A stretch of DNA of 64,000 nt, taken from NCBI GenBank assembly GCA_945873065.1, contig CAMCBN010000001.1:62001-126000 (forward strand), given 5' to 3'. Within the stretch, counting starts at the first letter, position 1, and every line of letters begins with the position of its first letter. Source of the stretch: an uncultured Candidatus Saccharibacteria bacterium (lineage in GTDB: Bacteria; Patescibacteriota; Saccharimonadia; Saccharimonadales; Saccharimonadaceae). This document shows positions 9,615-20,339 of this stretch, piece after piece. The notes below the pieces were generated by a model. That model made no database searches. It worked only from the letters and a program-made list of their open reading frames with translations, and was not told the origin of the DNA. The position numbers and the translations under genes were made by a program.

Positions 9615-9675
9615 TATCAAAGATATTCATCACCCCGTAGCAGGGGTTATTTTAATGAATTTATACCGCTAGACA

Positions 9676-9709
9676 ACAAAGATTACACCCACTGGGTGCA
9701 ATCTTTGTT
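9676..9709. terminator. Bidirectional terminator between tRNA-Asp and ndk
   Basis: AACAAAGATTacACCC.../GGGTgcAATCTTTGTT long stem. Confidence 0.8.
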
Positions 9710-9741
9710 TAACTTCGCTGGTAAAATTCTACCCCTACTAG

Positions 9742-10269
9742 CTATCTGGTGAATTTTTCGTGCAAGGCATGGTATTCGTAGATCTCATCGTCAGAAAACC
9801 AGTGATTAATCTCTTGCTCAGCTTCTTCTGGATTGCCAGATGCATGGATAAGGTTCGGCACACCTTTGTCTTCTTCGTTAGCGTAACCAAAGCTCATGTG
9901 TGAATAATCACCCCTGATAGTACCCATCTCAGCAGCCATCGGCTCGGTCGGTCCGACTAATTTGCGTACTAGTTTCACCGCTTCGACACCCTCAAAAACC
10001 ATAGCAATCACTGGGCCCTGCATCATGAAGTCGAGCGTTACACCAAAGGCGTGTTGACCACGGCGCGAAACCATCTTACCGATCTCTTCGTAATGACGGT
10101 AATAGTGATCACGAGTCGGAGCTATCATTTTTACAGCAACAATCTTCAGGCCAACTCGTTCAAATCGAGTCAAAATCTCGCCGACGATACCGCGCTGAAC
10201 AGCATCTGGCTTGAAGACCACTAGGGTTTTTTGTACGTTGTTATTGTTTGGAACAGCTGTTTGACTCAT
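9742..10269 (-). CDS. ndk: Nucleoside diphosphate kinase
   Basis: KTLVVFKPDAVQRGIVGEIL, MVFEG, IRGDYS, NLIHASGN active-site region. Confidence 0.95.
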   Translation of the reverse strand: MSQTAVPNNNNVQKTLVVFKPDAVQRGIVGEILTRFERVGLKIVAVKMIAPTRDHYYRHYEEIGKMVSRRGQHAFGVTLDFMMQGPVIAMVFEGVEAVKLVRKLVGPTEPMAAEMGTIRGDYSHMSFGYANEEDKGVPNLIHASGNPEEAEQEINHWFSDDEIYEYHALHEKFTR

Positions 10270-10370
10270 TCACACTCCTTGGTTATGATCTGCTCGTATT
10301 ATAGCGGATATTGTAGATGTATCAAACTCAAATCCTAGTCTAGCACTGTTATTATGGTATACTTATCTTA

Positions 10371-11312
10371 ATGAGTCAGCAGTATTACATGCAAGATTTG
10401 ATCATCGACTTCATCGAATATATGGAGGTGGAGCGCGGACGATCAGCCAAAACATCAGAAAATTACCAACACTACCTCGAGCGCTTCGTCGAATTCGCCG
10501 GGTCAGAATTAACAGTCGATGCCATCACTCCCGAGCTAATCCGACGCTATCGATTGTGGCTTAATCGTTACCAAGGAGCACTCGGCGAGGAGCTCGGCAT
10601 GTTAACGCAGAGCTATCATCTGATCGCCCTTCGCGGGTTCTTGAATTATCTATCGAAGCGCAATATACCGAGCCTTTCTCCGAACAAAATTGAATTACCC
10701 AAAACCCACAAACGACAAGTCACATTTCTTCATTATGAAGAAGTCGAGCGGATGATCGCCGCCGTGCCAGACGATGGCAAGGAAGCCAATCTACGCGATC
10801 GGGCTATTATAGAGCTACTATTTTCGAGTGGACTGCGTGTATCCGAGCTGGTCAATCTGAATCGCGACCATATCAACCTCAAGCGTCGCGAATTCATGGT
10901 GCGCGGCAAAGGACAAAAAGACCGGCCAGTATTTGTCAGTGCATCAGCAGCTGCTCAGATCGAGACCTACTTAGCGACACGACACGACTCGCTAGACCCG
11001 CTTTTCATCAGTTACAGTCGAAACCATGGCACGACAAACAATAGCGGCAACTTTCGTCGTCTAACTACACGAAGCGTCCAATCGATGATCGCCAAATACG
11101 CCCGATTAGCCGGGATTACCAAGCACGTCAGCCCCCACACTATGCGTCACAGTTTCGCTACCGATCTGTTGATGAACGGTGCCGATTTGCGCAGTGTACA
11201 GTCGATGCTGGGGCATAGTAATATCAATACTACTCAAGTGTACACTCACGTCACTGACAGCCATCTACGTGATGTATTCGAACAATATCATAGCGACCGA
11301 GTACAAGAGTGA
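10371..11312 (+). CDS. Site-specific tyrosine recombinase (XerC/XerD-like)
   Basis: LLFSSGLRVSEL, HTMRHSFATDLL, LGHSNINTTQVYTHV catalytic motifs. Confidence 0.93.
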   Translation: MSQQYYMQDLIIDFIEYMEVERGRSAKTSENYQHYLERFVEFAGSELTVDAITPELIRRYRLWLNRYQGALGEELGMLTQSYHLIALRGFLNYLSKRNIPSLSPNKIELPKTHKRQVTFLHYEEVERMIAAVPDDGKEANLRDRAIIELLFSSGLRVSELVNLNRDHINLKRREFMVRGKGQKDRPVFVSASAAAQIETYLATRHDSLDPLFISYSRNHGTTNNSGNFRRLTTRSVQSMIAKYARLAGITKHVSPHTMRHSFATDLLMNGADLRSVQSMLGHSNINTTQVYTHVTDSHLRDVFEQYHSDRVQE

Positions 11313-11330
11313 TCGCCCACCCTATCGTGT

Positions 11331-12479
11331 TCACGGGGTACACGACGAACCCGATGAGCCGGATTCGTTGTTGGTGACATAAAAATTCTTGCACAAACTA
11401 CCCGTGATATCCACTCCATGTTCAGGAAATACGAAGCTACCATCGGTGTTAAACCCGACATTTACACGACTCTTGATACGCCGGAAAATCACATCAGCTC
11501 GCCCAGTAGAGTCGATTTCGGGCTGAACGGTATCAAATTTTACAGTAGCATTATCTTGTTTGAGTGTGATTTTTACCGCTGAGGCCTTGTACATACTGGT
11601 CAAGCGCAAAAACGCCACTCGCGAGCCGGCTGGTACTGCCCCACCATTCATTTTTAGTACCGCTCGACAGGCGTAGTCACCGCTACGATATCGGGAGTTC
11701 GAACACGGTACAGCATTGACGGTTGTCTGTGAGCCAGCGTCATTATTAGCACGCAAGGCCGACCGTATCACCGGTGTCACTCCAGCCCCATCACTGATAA
11801 TACTAGGGCGTAGAAAGTTCGTCGATACCTGAGAACTGTCGAGATCGGTCAGCGAAATAGTTGCTTTGGTAGGCAGTATCGCCTGTGCCCGCATCAACCC
11901 TGGCGCGTTAACATTCCACGATGACTTTGATGGCAAGCTACGTAGATCACCAGTAGTTGGTGTTTCGATCGAAGCAACATCATTACCATCATTCTTTTTG
12001 CGCATCCACTCTATCTGTACACTATTGAACGGTGCGGCTGACATCAGGGGCACAACAGTCGATTGACTGTCGGGCAAATCGAGTAGTACATCATCTGTCT
12101 GGGCTTTGATTTTAACGCAAGTGTAGGCTTGATTTAATGTATTGCTACCACCATTGGTTTTGATAACTGTTTCACCCCGAGTCGAATCAACGATACCAGC
12201 CGCCGCAACTGTATCACAGCGTTGTTGGTCTATCGCCTGCCGCGCACGAGTGTTACCATTGAGAGCCGCCCGGATGACTCGCTTGCCATCCTCTACACCA
12301 GACACGGCAGAGTCGTAAGCACTCTGCGATAAATCGTTGTTGCTAGCTCTCTGCTGCTCTTGTACCATTAGGCGGATAAAACTAACTGTCAACACCGTGA
12401 TCAATACTGTCGAAAACATCACCACGAACAATGCCACCATACCAGATTGTCGCTGTCGTGTTTTGAGTTGTCTCATCAT
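11331..12479 (-). CDS. PilX-like type IV pilus-associated protein
   Basis: RQSGMVALFVVMFSTVLITVLTVSFIRLM N-terminal helix; last gene of minor prepilin cluster. Confidence 0.65.
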   Translation of the reverse strand: MMRQLKTRQRQSGMVALFVVMFSTVLITVLTVSFIRLMVQEQQRASNNDLSQSAYDSAVSGVEDGKRVIRAALNGNTRARQAIDQQRCDTVAAAGIVDSTRGETVIKTNGGSNTLNQAYTCVKIKAQTDDVLLDLPDSQSTVVPLMSAAPFNSVQIEWMRKKNDGNDVASIETPTTGDLRSLPSKSSWNVNAPGLMRAQAILPTKATISLTDLDSSQVSTNFLRPSIISDGAGVTPVIRSALRANNDAGSQTTVNAVPCSNSRYRSGDYACRAVLKMNGGAVPAGSRVAFLRLTSMYKASAVKITLKQDNATVKFDTVQPEIDSTGRADVIFRRIKSRVNVGFNTDGSFVFPEHGVDITGSLCKNFYVTNNESGSSGSSCTP

Positions 12480-13232
12480 TCACCCCTGTATTAATGTTTC
12501 AAATATGTTAATGGCGCAGAAATTATAATTGGTCGCATCATCATTCGGTGGTTTGCACGTTTGGCTAGCGGTGTCGATCGTATCTTTCTCATTTGTGCCT
12601 ATCGTGAAGCGTAGTCGGTATAGTGCCTGAGAACCATCAGACTTATCGACCACTCGATCTACCTGCAAATCCCGTAAGGCCAAGTCGCCTTCGCGCGAGC
12701 CGAGTAGCTCTGTCGCCTTGCTAGTCGGGATATCTGTAGCGTAACGCCCATTCGCCGATGGCGTACAATATTGCGCTCCAGCATCTTTGACACGAGCCAA
12801 TACGATCATATCACCACGAGGGTCACCCGTACCTGTGTCATTCTGATACCGATACGCCGTTTGATTTTGCAAACGATCAGCCGTATTCCAGACATACGAT
12901 GTTGTCCCGAAGCATAGCCTTCCCAACCCATCACCGGCTTGTGGTGTCACATAACGCAGCGCATCTGCCGAAGCCAACGCATCACGACGGAACATATCAG
13001 ATACATCGCGACCGGCGAGATTAATCGACTTGATCGTCACTCCTTTAGTGTATTGATTTATTATCTGCATGGTCGACAACGTGATAGCGATTAGCAATGT
13101 CGACAAAAATGTCATCGCCAATAACAATTCAACCAACGTGAACCCCCGATTCGACCGATAGCGTAATATATCACCACTCTCACTACCGCTGCGTAGTTTG
13201 TATTGATAATTATCTCTATCGTGCCACATCAT
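12480..13232 (-). CDS. Prepilin-type minor pilin (PilW/GspJ-like)
   Basis: NRGFTLVELLLAMTFLSTLLIAITL class III signal. Confidence 0.8.
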   Translation of the reverse strand: MMWHDRDNYQYKLRSGSESGDILRYRSNRGFTLVELLLAMTFLSTLLIAITLSTMQIINQYTKGVTIKSINLAGRDVSDMFRRDALASADALRYVTPQAGDGLGRLCFGTTSYVWNTADRLQNQTAYRYQNDTGTGDPRGDMIVLARVKDAGAQYCTPSANGRYATDIPTSKATELLGSREGDLALRDLQVDRVVDKSDGSQALYRLRFTIGTNEKDTIDTASQTCKPPNDDATNYNFCAINIFETLIQG

Positions 13233-13815
13233 ACAACCTCGTGACTGTTCCTATCGTAGCTGGCTTATCGGTACCAACTGTTGGCCAACATGCCGTAATG
13301 TATACATCGTATGCTCGACTGACATTTGCGCCTTCGGCTTTAACTATTTGTACGAACATACCTTGTGCTCGTGGGTCGTTGGTAAACTCAACCTTGCTGA
13401 ACGTCGTCGCCTCCGCTTGATAAGTGGCACTCGAAGGAGTGTACAAACCAATGATACGCTGCCCTTCCCGGTTCGTGCGTGGTGCCAAGAAAAACGCCCC
13501 ACGACTCCGTAAATTATCAGACGCCAACTGGCAACGAGTATCCGATAGCTCTCGTAGTGTAATCGGCTCGGTATTGCTGACTTTTTGGGTCATCGTCTCC
13601 CAAACCGTCTGGTCGACCGCCTGCTGAGCATTTTTGATCAATAACAGTTGCGAATCGATCTGCTGTCGCACTTGTGTGATTTCAAGTGAACGTTGTGCCA
13701 TAGCCATACCTTGCCCCATAATAGTGAAAGCACCAACGATCACCAAACTAAACACCACAAAGGCAAACATCACTTCGATAATAGTATCACCTCGCTCACC
13801 TGATCGTCTTAACAT
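13216..13815 (-). CDS. Prepilin-type minor pilin (PilV-like, GDTIIEV)
   Basis: GERGDTIIEVMFAFVVFSLVIVGAF. Confidence 0.75.
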   Translation of the reverse strand: MLRRSGERGDTIIEVMFAFVVFSLVIVGAFTIMGQGMAMAQRSLEITQVRQQIDSQLLLIKNAQQAVDQTVWETMTQKVSNTEPITLRELSDTRCQLASDNLRSRGAFFLAPRTNREGQRIIGLYTPSSATYQAEATTFSKVEFTNDPRAQGMFVQIVKAEGANVSRAYDVYITACWPTVGTDKPATIGTVTRLYDVAR

Positions 13816-14519
13816 GACCCGATCCCCCCACCAATAAGCTTCACGCTACTAGCCGAGCCACCACCCCGCGTCAATACTGCGCCACTAGTGCCAGCGAGGA
13901 CTAACCCATCTGGCTCAATACAGAGGTTAATATCACCATTTTGGGTATCATTCTCTTCTGCCAAAAGGCTCATCGGACTATCGGAGGTGCCACTGTAGGT
14001 CTTGATCGCGCCACTAGAGGGTGAACGTACGATCAAAAATGAACGCCGCGCCGCTGGCCGTAAACTAGTCTGCCAACCCAGCTCATACGTTATAGCTTCG
14101 TCCGCTACATCAGACACCACCAGCCGCGATGCCTTGAGTGCCGCTAGATCAGCTGTCTCGCTCGAACCATCGCGTGTCGCATACACTGTGCGCGAAGTCA
14201 TCACCCGCCCATCGCGATCGGTCGTGATCAAACGTCCGATGATAGTACACTCTCCGGTACCGGGTGTCTGTGGTGTCGCACTTGGGCTAACTCCAGAAGA
14301 CGAACAGCCTATGTATTGGTTGCGATCATTCTGTACATTGACAGTCCTGTCATACTCACCTTGCAAAAAACTGACAAAAGAGTTTGTCGCGTCACGATAT
14401 CGCTGCGCGTTCACTGAGGCACTCACACCCAGCATGATACCAGCCGCCAGCGTACCACTGATAGCAAAGAAAAGCATCACTTCGATAATAGTAAACCCTG
14501 GTCGCGACATCATACTCAT
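13809..14519 (-). CDS. Prepilin-type minor pilin (FimT/GspH-like)
   Basis: SRPGFTIIEVMLFFAISGTLAAGIMLG. Confidence 0.8.
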   Translation of the reverse strand: MSMMSRPGFTIIEVMLFFAISGTLAAGIMLGVSASVNAQRYRDATNSFVSFLQGEYDRTVNVQNDRNQYIGCSSSGVSPSATPQTPGTGECTIIGRLITTDRDGRVMTSRTVYATRDGSSETADLAALKASRLVVSDVADEAITYELGWQTSLRPAARRSFLIVRSPSSGAIKTYSGTSDSPMSLLAEENDTQNGDINLCIEPDGLVLAGTSGAVLTRGGGSASSVKLIGGGIGSC

Positions 14520-14613
14520 CGTAACTTCAGTATAGCACAAGCAAGATCATACGGGGAGTAACTACCGTGGTCAACTACCATCGCCGTATATTTTATATTG
14601 CCCAAATACACTA

Positions 14614-15483
14614 TCAACCAATCGACAACTTTGTGATAACACTTAGCAATGGCCCTCCCAATAGGAGCGACACCACGCAACCAACGATCAGTAGCGGCCC
14701 GAACGGCACCTGCGATTGTGTGTGTAATTTGCCACGTATCAGACCCGGCAATACTATCAGACACCCTAGTATATTAGCGAAGAATAATGTCATAAAAGAA
14801 AATCGCCAATCACTCAACAACAGCGCCAACCCCACACACAATTTCACATCACCAAAACCGATCCAAGCACCACGAGATAACACATATAGCACTCCATACA
14901 AACCAGCCAGCATCCCTAAAGATCCCAGTAACGACCCGATCTCTACATCACCGATCAGGAGCGCCCGCATCACGACAAACAACAACCCTAGTATCATCAA
15001 ACCATAGTTTAGTTGATCCGGCAAAAGCCGCCATTTCGCATCATAAGCCGCCAATATCAACAATACCACCGCTATCACCACCCACAAGATGAACATCCCC
15101 GTACTCAACGGCAGTGGCCATGGCCACAGTATATATGACAAAGGCAAAGCTAACCCCATCACTAATTCAACTATTGGCTCGAACAAACCGATCGGGGTCT
15201 GGCAATATCTACAGTGCCCCTTGGTCGATAGCCAACTCGCTAACGGCACTAAATCATACCAAGACAATACATGCCCACATTGCAAACACCGTGAACGATC
15301 CCGATGTAGATGGGATTGCCGCAGTACACGTAAGTGCCGCCATTCCTGCCGGTCGTACGCATGACCAGCCTGTCTATCAATATCAAGCTGCCAAGCACGT
15401 AATCTCCATACTTGCGCCCCAGCGAAACTACCTAAAACCGCGCCCAGCAATGCTAAGCTTATAATTATCATAATCGTCGTCAT
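14614..15483 (-). CDS. pilD: Prepilin peptidase
   Basis: LGSFAG, two CxxC pairs (CLQC, CRYC), AAYDAKWRLLPD and GFGDVKL aspartates, multi-TM. Confidence 0.93.
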   Translation of the reverse strand: MTTIMIIISLALLGAVLGSFAGAQVWRLRAWQLDIDRQAGHAYDRQEWRHLRVLRQSHLHRDRSRCLQCGHVLSWYDLVPLASWLSTKGHCRYCQTPIGLFEPIVELVMGLALPLSYILWPWPLPLSTGMFILWVVIAVVLLILAAYDAKWRLLPDQLNYGLMILGLLFVVMRALLIGDVEIGSLLGSLGMLAGLYGVLYVLSRGAWIGFGDVKLCVGLALLLSDWRFSFMTLFFANILGCLIVLPGLIRGKLHTQSQVPFGPLLIVGCVVSLLLGGPLLSVITKLSIG

Positions 15484-15594
15484 TACCTGGCCTATTATAG
15501 CAAACTACAGCAAATGAAAGAAAAACCACTTCTCCAAAAAATAAACGGCCCGCGATATACGCCAGCCGTCAATTTATTATTTTACATTAAACCC

Positions 15595-16050
15595 TTACGA
15601 ATCAAGACAGTAGCCTACACCGTTCGAGCCACCAGCCTCTAGTTTTGTCACAACGACGAACTGCTTTGAAGAGCCCTTCTTTAGAGACACGCCCGAACCG
15701 TTTGACTCATCACACTTAGCACCACGCACCACTACGACAGAGTCATTATCTGGCGAAACACTACTGACAAATTCTCGCACCGAAATACTGTCTTTATTGA
15801 GATTAGACAGATCACCAACATAATCTTTCAAAGAGGTGGCCGTCGGGAATTTACCTCTGTTATTCGACGTGTACTGTGTCACAGCGGCGGCGATTTGGTC
15901 GACATCACTTTTGCGCGCTGTATCACGCTGTCCTCGTTGTAGCTGTGGCAACGCTACGAAAATCATCAAAAATATTAACGCCGCCATAGCCAATACCAGC
16001 ATCACCTCAATGATGGTGAACCCTTGCTGCGTTGTACGTTGCTGTTTCAT
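15595..16050 (-). CDS. Type IV pilin (major pilin candidate)
   Basis: QQGFTIIEVMLVLAMAALIFLMIFVALP. Confidence 0.85.
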   Translation of the reverse strand: MKQQRTTQQGFTIIEVMLVLAMAALIFLMIFVALPQLQRGQRDTARKSDVDQIAAAVTQYTSNNRGKFPTATSLKDYVGDLSNLNKDSISVREFVSSVSPDNDSVVVVRGAKCDESNGSGVSLKKGSSKQFVVVTKLEAGGSNGVGYCLDS

Positions 16051-16156
16051 AATTCCCTACCTTTATATAAAGCATATTTTGTTGTCACAGCCCATAATAG
16101 CGTAAACGTCTTGATGTGTCTAGTTTGGGCTTGTCACTAACGCAAAATTCCATATT

Positions 16157-17335
16157 CTATTGGTGGGGCACATTGATAAATTCTTGTATTTTACCATCCG
16201 CCTTGAGCTGATTAACCTGTCGGTTGAGCTCTGTTAGTGGAATGAAGAGATAAGTGAAACGAACCTTATCCTCAGTCTTTTGGCTAACTTTGATGAAATA
16301 GTAACCCTTGTCGGTGCTGCTCTTGATCGGCCCCATGCGCTTGCCTGTTTCGAGCTTGGAAATGTCGGCGACTGATAGTCCATTATAGCTACTCGACTTG
16401 CTGACCAGTCCCGAGTCACCCACCTGTGGCTTGCTATTACCAGAGCCACCCAGTTTTGCGGCCACCTTGGCGAAATCGCCATCGGTCTGCTCTACAGACA
16501 TAGTCGCATTCGCCTGATAGTCGCTGGCTGTGCTATCTATCGCAAATGCTACCCGTGTTCGTATGATACTACGCCGCACTGCCTGGCGATAATCAGCTGG
16601 CGACCAGTTGTACATCATACGCGACGAAGCATCGTACGTCTCTTGGCTGATTTTGCCATTAGCGGTATTACGCTGCTGTTCGATCACCATATCGATGTCT
16701 TTTTCTGTCACTGTTATATTGTGTTGTCGCGCCAACTTGGATGCATATGTATCGATCAAGGCACGGTCGAGCGACTCACGCTTGATGTGATCGATCTGCG
16801 CTCGTCCATCAGCGCTATCTAGACGAATCTCGTCGTACCGACCCAAATAGTAGCGCGACCCCCGATATTGCACCAAATAATCGCTATATCGCACCAGTTC
16901 ACCATCGATCGATGCGACCGGCACTGGGAAGATTTGCGTCATACGGTATAGTAAGTTATTTGAACTTTGGGCGATGTACAACTGCTGCCAAGCTACGATC
17001 ACTAGCAAAATCACCGCAATTAGTGCCACTAGTAGCGTATTGATCACTATCTTACGACGTGGCACCTGTACTGGATACTTGAAACGTCGAGCTTTGGCTA
17101 GGATCTGCTCACGATGCTCGGCTACCGTCTCGTTGGTGATTTTTTCTAACTTCTGAGGAGTACTCGCAGAATCCTGATCCGCGCCCGAGCGAAGCCTTTT
17201 GGCGATGTTTGTTGGAGATAATTTCTTGAGGCGGCTCGACTTTGTAGTCTGTTTGCTTGATGATTTTGCCCGATGCGCCGAACGACCTGTTTCGTACCGA
17301 CTATGTGACGACTTTTTGTTGGCTGACAATTTCAT
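16157..17335 (-). CDS. SurA-like peptidylprolyl isomerase/chaperone (parvulin-type)
   Basis: Single N-terminal TM, SurA_N-like helices, VGDSGLVSKSS...ISKLETGKRMGPIKSSTDKGYYFIKV. Confidence 0.75.
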   Translation of the reverse strand: MKLSANKKSSHSRYETGRSAHRAKSSSKQTTKSSRLKKLSPTNIAKRLRSGADQDSASTPQKLEKITNETVAEHREQILAKARRFKYPVQVPRRKIVINTLLVALIAVILLVIVAWQQLYIAQSSNNLLYRMTQIFPVPVASIDGELVRYSDYLVQYRGSRYYLGRYDEIRLDSADGRAQIDHIKRESLDRALIDTYASKLARQHNITVTEKDIDMVIEQQRNTANGKISQETYDASSRMMYNWSPADYRQAVRRSIIRTRVAFAIDSTASDYQANATMSVEQTDGDFAKVAAKLGGSGNSKPQVGDSGLVSKSSSYNGLSVADISKLETGKRMGPIKSSTDKGYYFIKVSQKTEDKVRFTYLFIPLTELNRQVNQLKADGKIQEFINVPHQ

Positions 17336-17837
17336 CCTCTACTCCTTGTATTAACTCTGCGCGATTTACGGCATCTTGCAATTGATTATAGACGCGCGCC
17401 GGATGATCAACATTACGAATCACTAAATCGCCGACAAAGGTGCGGATAACGATCGTTCCGAAGTGAAACAGCTCACCCGACAACCCGGGTATATTATAAC
17501 TGATGTTTTGGACTTTCGCCAAACTTAACTCTACTACATCGATGCCAAAAAGTTTCTTTTGCGTCACCTGACGAATCCGTTGGTCAGTCACAATATAGTA
17601 AGTATATCGCCACAATACAAAATGATACGCAAACCCCACCAGCCCGACCGCTAACCCACCTAGCGGTAACAAAAACAATTCTAGTGTATCTTGCCAGATT
17701 AATGGTGGTATCGATAACACCGCTAGCGGTACCAATAGCATATAAAAACCTTTGCGCATCGCAATAATATGACGCCGAAATACAAACAACAACGTCTCAT
17801 CATCACGCTGTCCATTAAATGTCGTCGTATACGCCAT
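17301..17837 (-). CDS. Bacterial PH domain-containing membrane protein
   Basis: TDQRIRQVTQKKLFGIDVVELSLAKVQNISY...FHFGTIVIRTFVG pattern. Confidence 0.8.
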   Translation of the reverse strand: MAYTTTFNGQRDDETLLFVFRRHIIAMRKGFYMLLVPLAVLSIPPLIWQDTLELFLLPLGGLAVGLVGFAYHFVLWRYTYYIVTDQRIRQVTQKKLFGIDVVELSLAKVQNISYNIPGLSGELFHFGTIVIRTFVGDLVIRNVDHPARVYNQLQDAVNRAELIQGVEDEIVSQQKVVT

Positions 17838-17928
17838 GACCCGCTACTGCGGACTGCGCCAGTAGTGCTCTTTAGGGGCACCCCTTGGCCGCCGCAATTT
17901 TTACCCTCTCTTCATCATAATCCCATAT

Positions 17929-18005
17929 TGGTACCCCGGATAGGAGTCGAACCTACAACCTTCTCCTTAGGACGGAGCCGCTCTATCCAATTGAGCTACC
18001 AGGGC
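17929..18005 (-). tRNA. tRNA-Arg(CCT)
   Basis: GCCCTGG...GCTCC-GTCCTAA-GGAGA...TTCGACT...CCGGGGT-A-CCA. Confidence 0.95.
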
Positions 18006-18042
18006 GCACTATCAGTATATCACATACGCTATAGCCCAATCA

Positions 18043-19251
18043 CTAAGTGAGCTGGCCGACTAAATTGTATATTGGGAACAAAATAGCTCCAATCATACCA
18101 CCTGCTACTATCGCCAGCACTACCATCAATACTGGCTCGATCGCTGTTGAGATAGTACGTATTTCGTCGTTAAGTTCGTTTTCGTACACCTGTGCAGTCT
18201 TGCCCATCATTTCATCAATTTTACCAGATTGTTCACCGATCTTGATCATCTGTGGCACCATCGGCATAATATACTCTTCGCGACCTAGAGCCTGCGACAG
18301 AGCCCGCCCGCCTTTCACTTTATCGGCAGCTCGTTTGATCACTTCTTCAATGATAACGTTATTCACACCAGCGCTGGTAATATCGAGCATATCCAGCATC
18401 GGCACTCCCGATGCAAGAAGCGTCTGCCCTGTACGAGTGAACCGCGCCATATAAAGTTTACGGAACATACCGTTCACTAATGGCAAGTTCAGTTTCAAGG
18501 TATCGACCGCTCGCCGACCCGGCTCAGTTTTGGCGTATTGTCGACCAAAATACACGATAGCTACCAACGCCAACAGCTCAACCCACCAAAATGTTGCCGT
18601 AAAATCAGCCACTGCTATCAACGCCGAAGTCAGAAATGGTAGCTCTTTATTCATATCTTTGTACAATTTCTCGACCTGTGGCACCACTACTAACAGCATA
18701 AAGAGCATCACTGCCACGATCACCGCTAATACAATCCCCGGGTAGGTCATCGCGCCACGAATTTTGCTGATCATCGCCGCATCTTTTTCTTGTTGAGCAG
18801 CGATGCGCTTGAGAGATTCATCCAGTGTGCCCGATGCTTCACCGGCTGTCACTAGCGACAGGTAAATCTTATCAAATACTTCAGGATGCTTACCGAAGGC
18901 GTCTGATAGTTGTCGCCCCCCCTCGACATCAGCTATAACCTCTTGGACGATCTCTTGTAGTTTTTTATTCTGCGTTTGATCAAGTACTGTTCTCAAACTC
19001 TGAGCCAGTGGCAGCCCAGCGCCGATCAGCGTCGCTAACTGCCGAGTGAACATCACCTTATCTTTGGCGCGGATACGATTTCTCAAACTAGCGAACCATC
19101 CACCACTATCATCGACTTCGGTGATATTCAACGGTACAAAACCCTGTTCAGTCAACACACGAGCGGCAGCCATCTCAGATTCGGCCTGAACGATAGATTT
19201 CACGATACTATCAGTCGATTTGTCACGAGCTTCGTATGTAAACTTCTTCAT
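18043..19251 (-). CDS. pilC: Type IV pilus inner-membrane platform protein
   Basis: T2SS F domains: FTRQLATLIGAGLPLAQSL; FTRTGQTLLASGVPMLDML. Confidence 0.95.
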   Translation of the reverse strand: MKKFTYEARDKSTDSIVKSIVQAESEMAAARVLTEQGFVPLNITEVDDSGGWFASLRNRIRAKDKVMFTRQLATLIGAGLPLAQSLRTVLDQTQNKKLQEIVQEVIADVEGGRQLSDAFGKHPEVFDKIYLSLVTAGEASGTLDESLKRIAAQQEKDAAMISKIRGAMTYPGIVLAVIVAVMLFMLLVVVPQVEKLYKDMNKELPFLTSALIAVADFTATFWWVELLALVAIVYFGRQYAKTEPGRRAVDTLKLNLPLVNGMFRKLYMARFTRTGQTLLASGVPMLDMLDITSAGVNNVIIEEVIKRAADKVKGGRALSQALGREEYIMPMVPQMIKIGEQSGKIDEMMGKTAQVYENELNDEIRTISTAIEPVLMVVLAIVAGGMIGAILFPIYNLVGQLT

Positions 19252-19254
19252 GTA

Positions 19255-20325
19255 TTATCCTCGGATTAGTCGTTCAAATTCTGTTAGGTCGACAGCAAAT
19301 TCACGCGCGTCGTCGTAGGTAATCGTACCACTTTGCACCAAATTCACCAAAGTGCGGTCCATGGTCTGCATACCGAGGTCGGCCCCTGTCTGAATGATAG
19401 CATCCAGTTGATGAGTTTTTCCTTCACGAATGATGTTGCGCACTGCTGGATTAGCCACCAATACCTCTGCGGCCACCACACGGCCACCGCCGATCGCTGG
19501 CACCAAACGCTGTGAGCAAATCGCCATCAAGATATTACTGAGCTGCGCTCGAATTTGCGGCTGCTGGTGCGGCGGAAAGACATCAATCATACGGTCAATT
19601 GACTGCGCCGCTGAGTTGGTGTGAAGCGTCGCAAACACTAAGTGCCCGGTCTCGGCGATGGTGATCGCTGCCGAAATTGTCTCGAGGTCGCGCATCTCGC
19701 CGATCAGCACCACATCTGGATCCTGGCGCAGACTTGAACGCAAAGCCGCCGAGAATGAATAGGTATCGTAGTGGACCTCGCGCTGCACCACCACTGATTT
19801 TTTCGACTTATGCGTAAACTCAATTGGATCTTCGATGGTAATGATATGATGCGATTTTTCAGAGTTAATTTTGTCGACCAACGCCGCGAGAGTTGTCGAC
19901 TTACCCGAGCCAGTCGGACCAGTCACCAGCACTAAACCGCGCGGGAAATCGGCGAAAGTCGACACTACCGATGGCATGCCAAGCTCAGTCACCGACTTGA
20001 TCTCATTCGGAATCAGACGCAACGCCGCTGCTAGATTACCACGTTCATGAAAGGCGTTTACCCGGAAACGTCCAAGATTACCGAAGGCAAAGCTAAAATC
20101 AAACTCTTTATCTTTCAATAATATCTGCTGCTGATCCTGGTCGAGTATCGCGAACACCAGCTGCTCTACCTGCACCTCATCGAGCGGACCAAAACCATCA
20201 ACTGCTATCAGTGAACCATCGATACGTAACATCGGTGGGAGTCCTACCTGAATGTGTAAGTCGGAGGCACGACGCCGTACCACATCCTCTAGCAACACCT
20301 CTATACGCAACTCTCGATTTTCCAT
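19255..20325 (-). CDS. pilT: Type IV pilus retraction ATPase
   Basis: VTGPTGSGKSTTLAALVDKIN, IEDPIEF, VLIGEMRDLETI, ATLHTNSA. Confidence 0.96.
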   Translation of the reverse strand: MENRELRIEVLLEDVVRRRASDLHIQVGLPPMLRIDGSLIAVDGFGPLDEVQVEQLVFAILDQDQQQILLKDKEFDFSFAFGNLGRFRVNAFHERGNLAAALRLIPNEIKSVTELGMPSVVSTFADFPRGLVLVTGPTGSGKSTTLAALVDKINSEKSHHIITIEDPIEFTHKSKKSVVVQREVHYDTYSFSAALRSSLRQDPDVVLIGEMRDLETISAAITIAETGHLVFATLHTNSAAQSIDRMIDVFPPHQQPQIRAQLSNILMAICSQRLVPAIGGGRVVAAEVLVANPAVRNIIREGKTHQLDAIIQTGADLGMQTMDRTLVNLVQSGTITYDDAREFAVDLTEFERLIRG

Positions 20326-20339
20326 ATTCCCATCCTTTC

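Noticed and set aside
9439-9633. Minus-strand 64-aa ORF
   Set aside because: Lies over the tRNA-Asp gene on the opposite strand; antisense artefact
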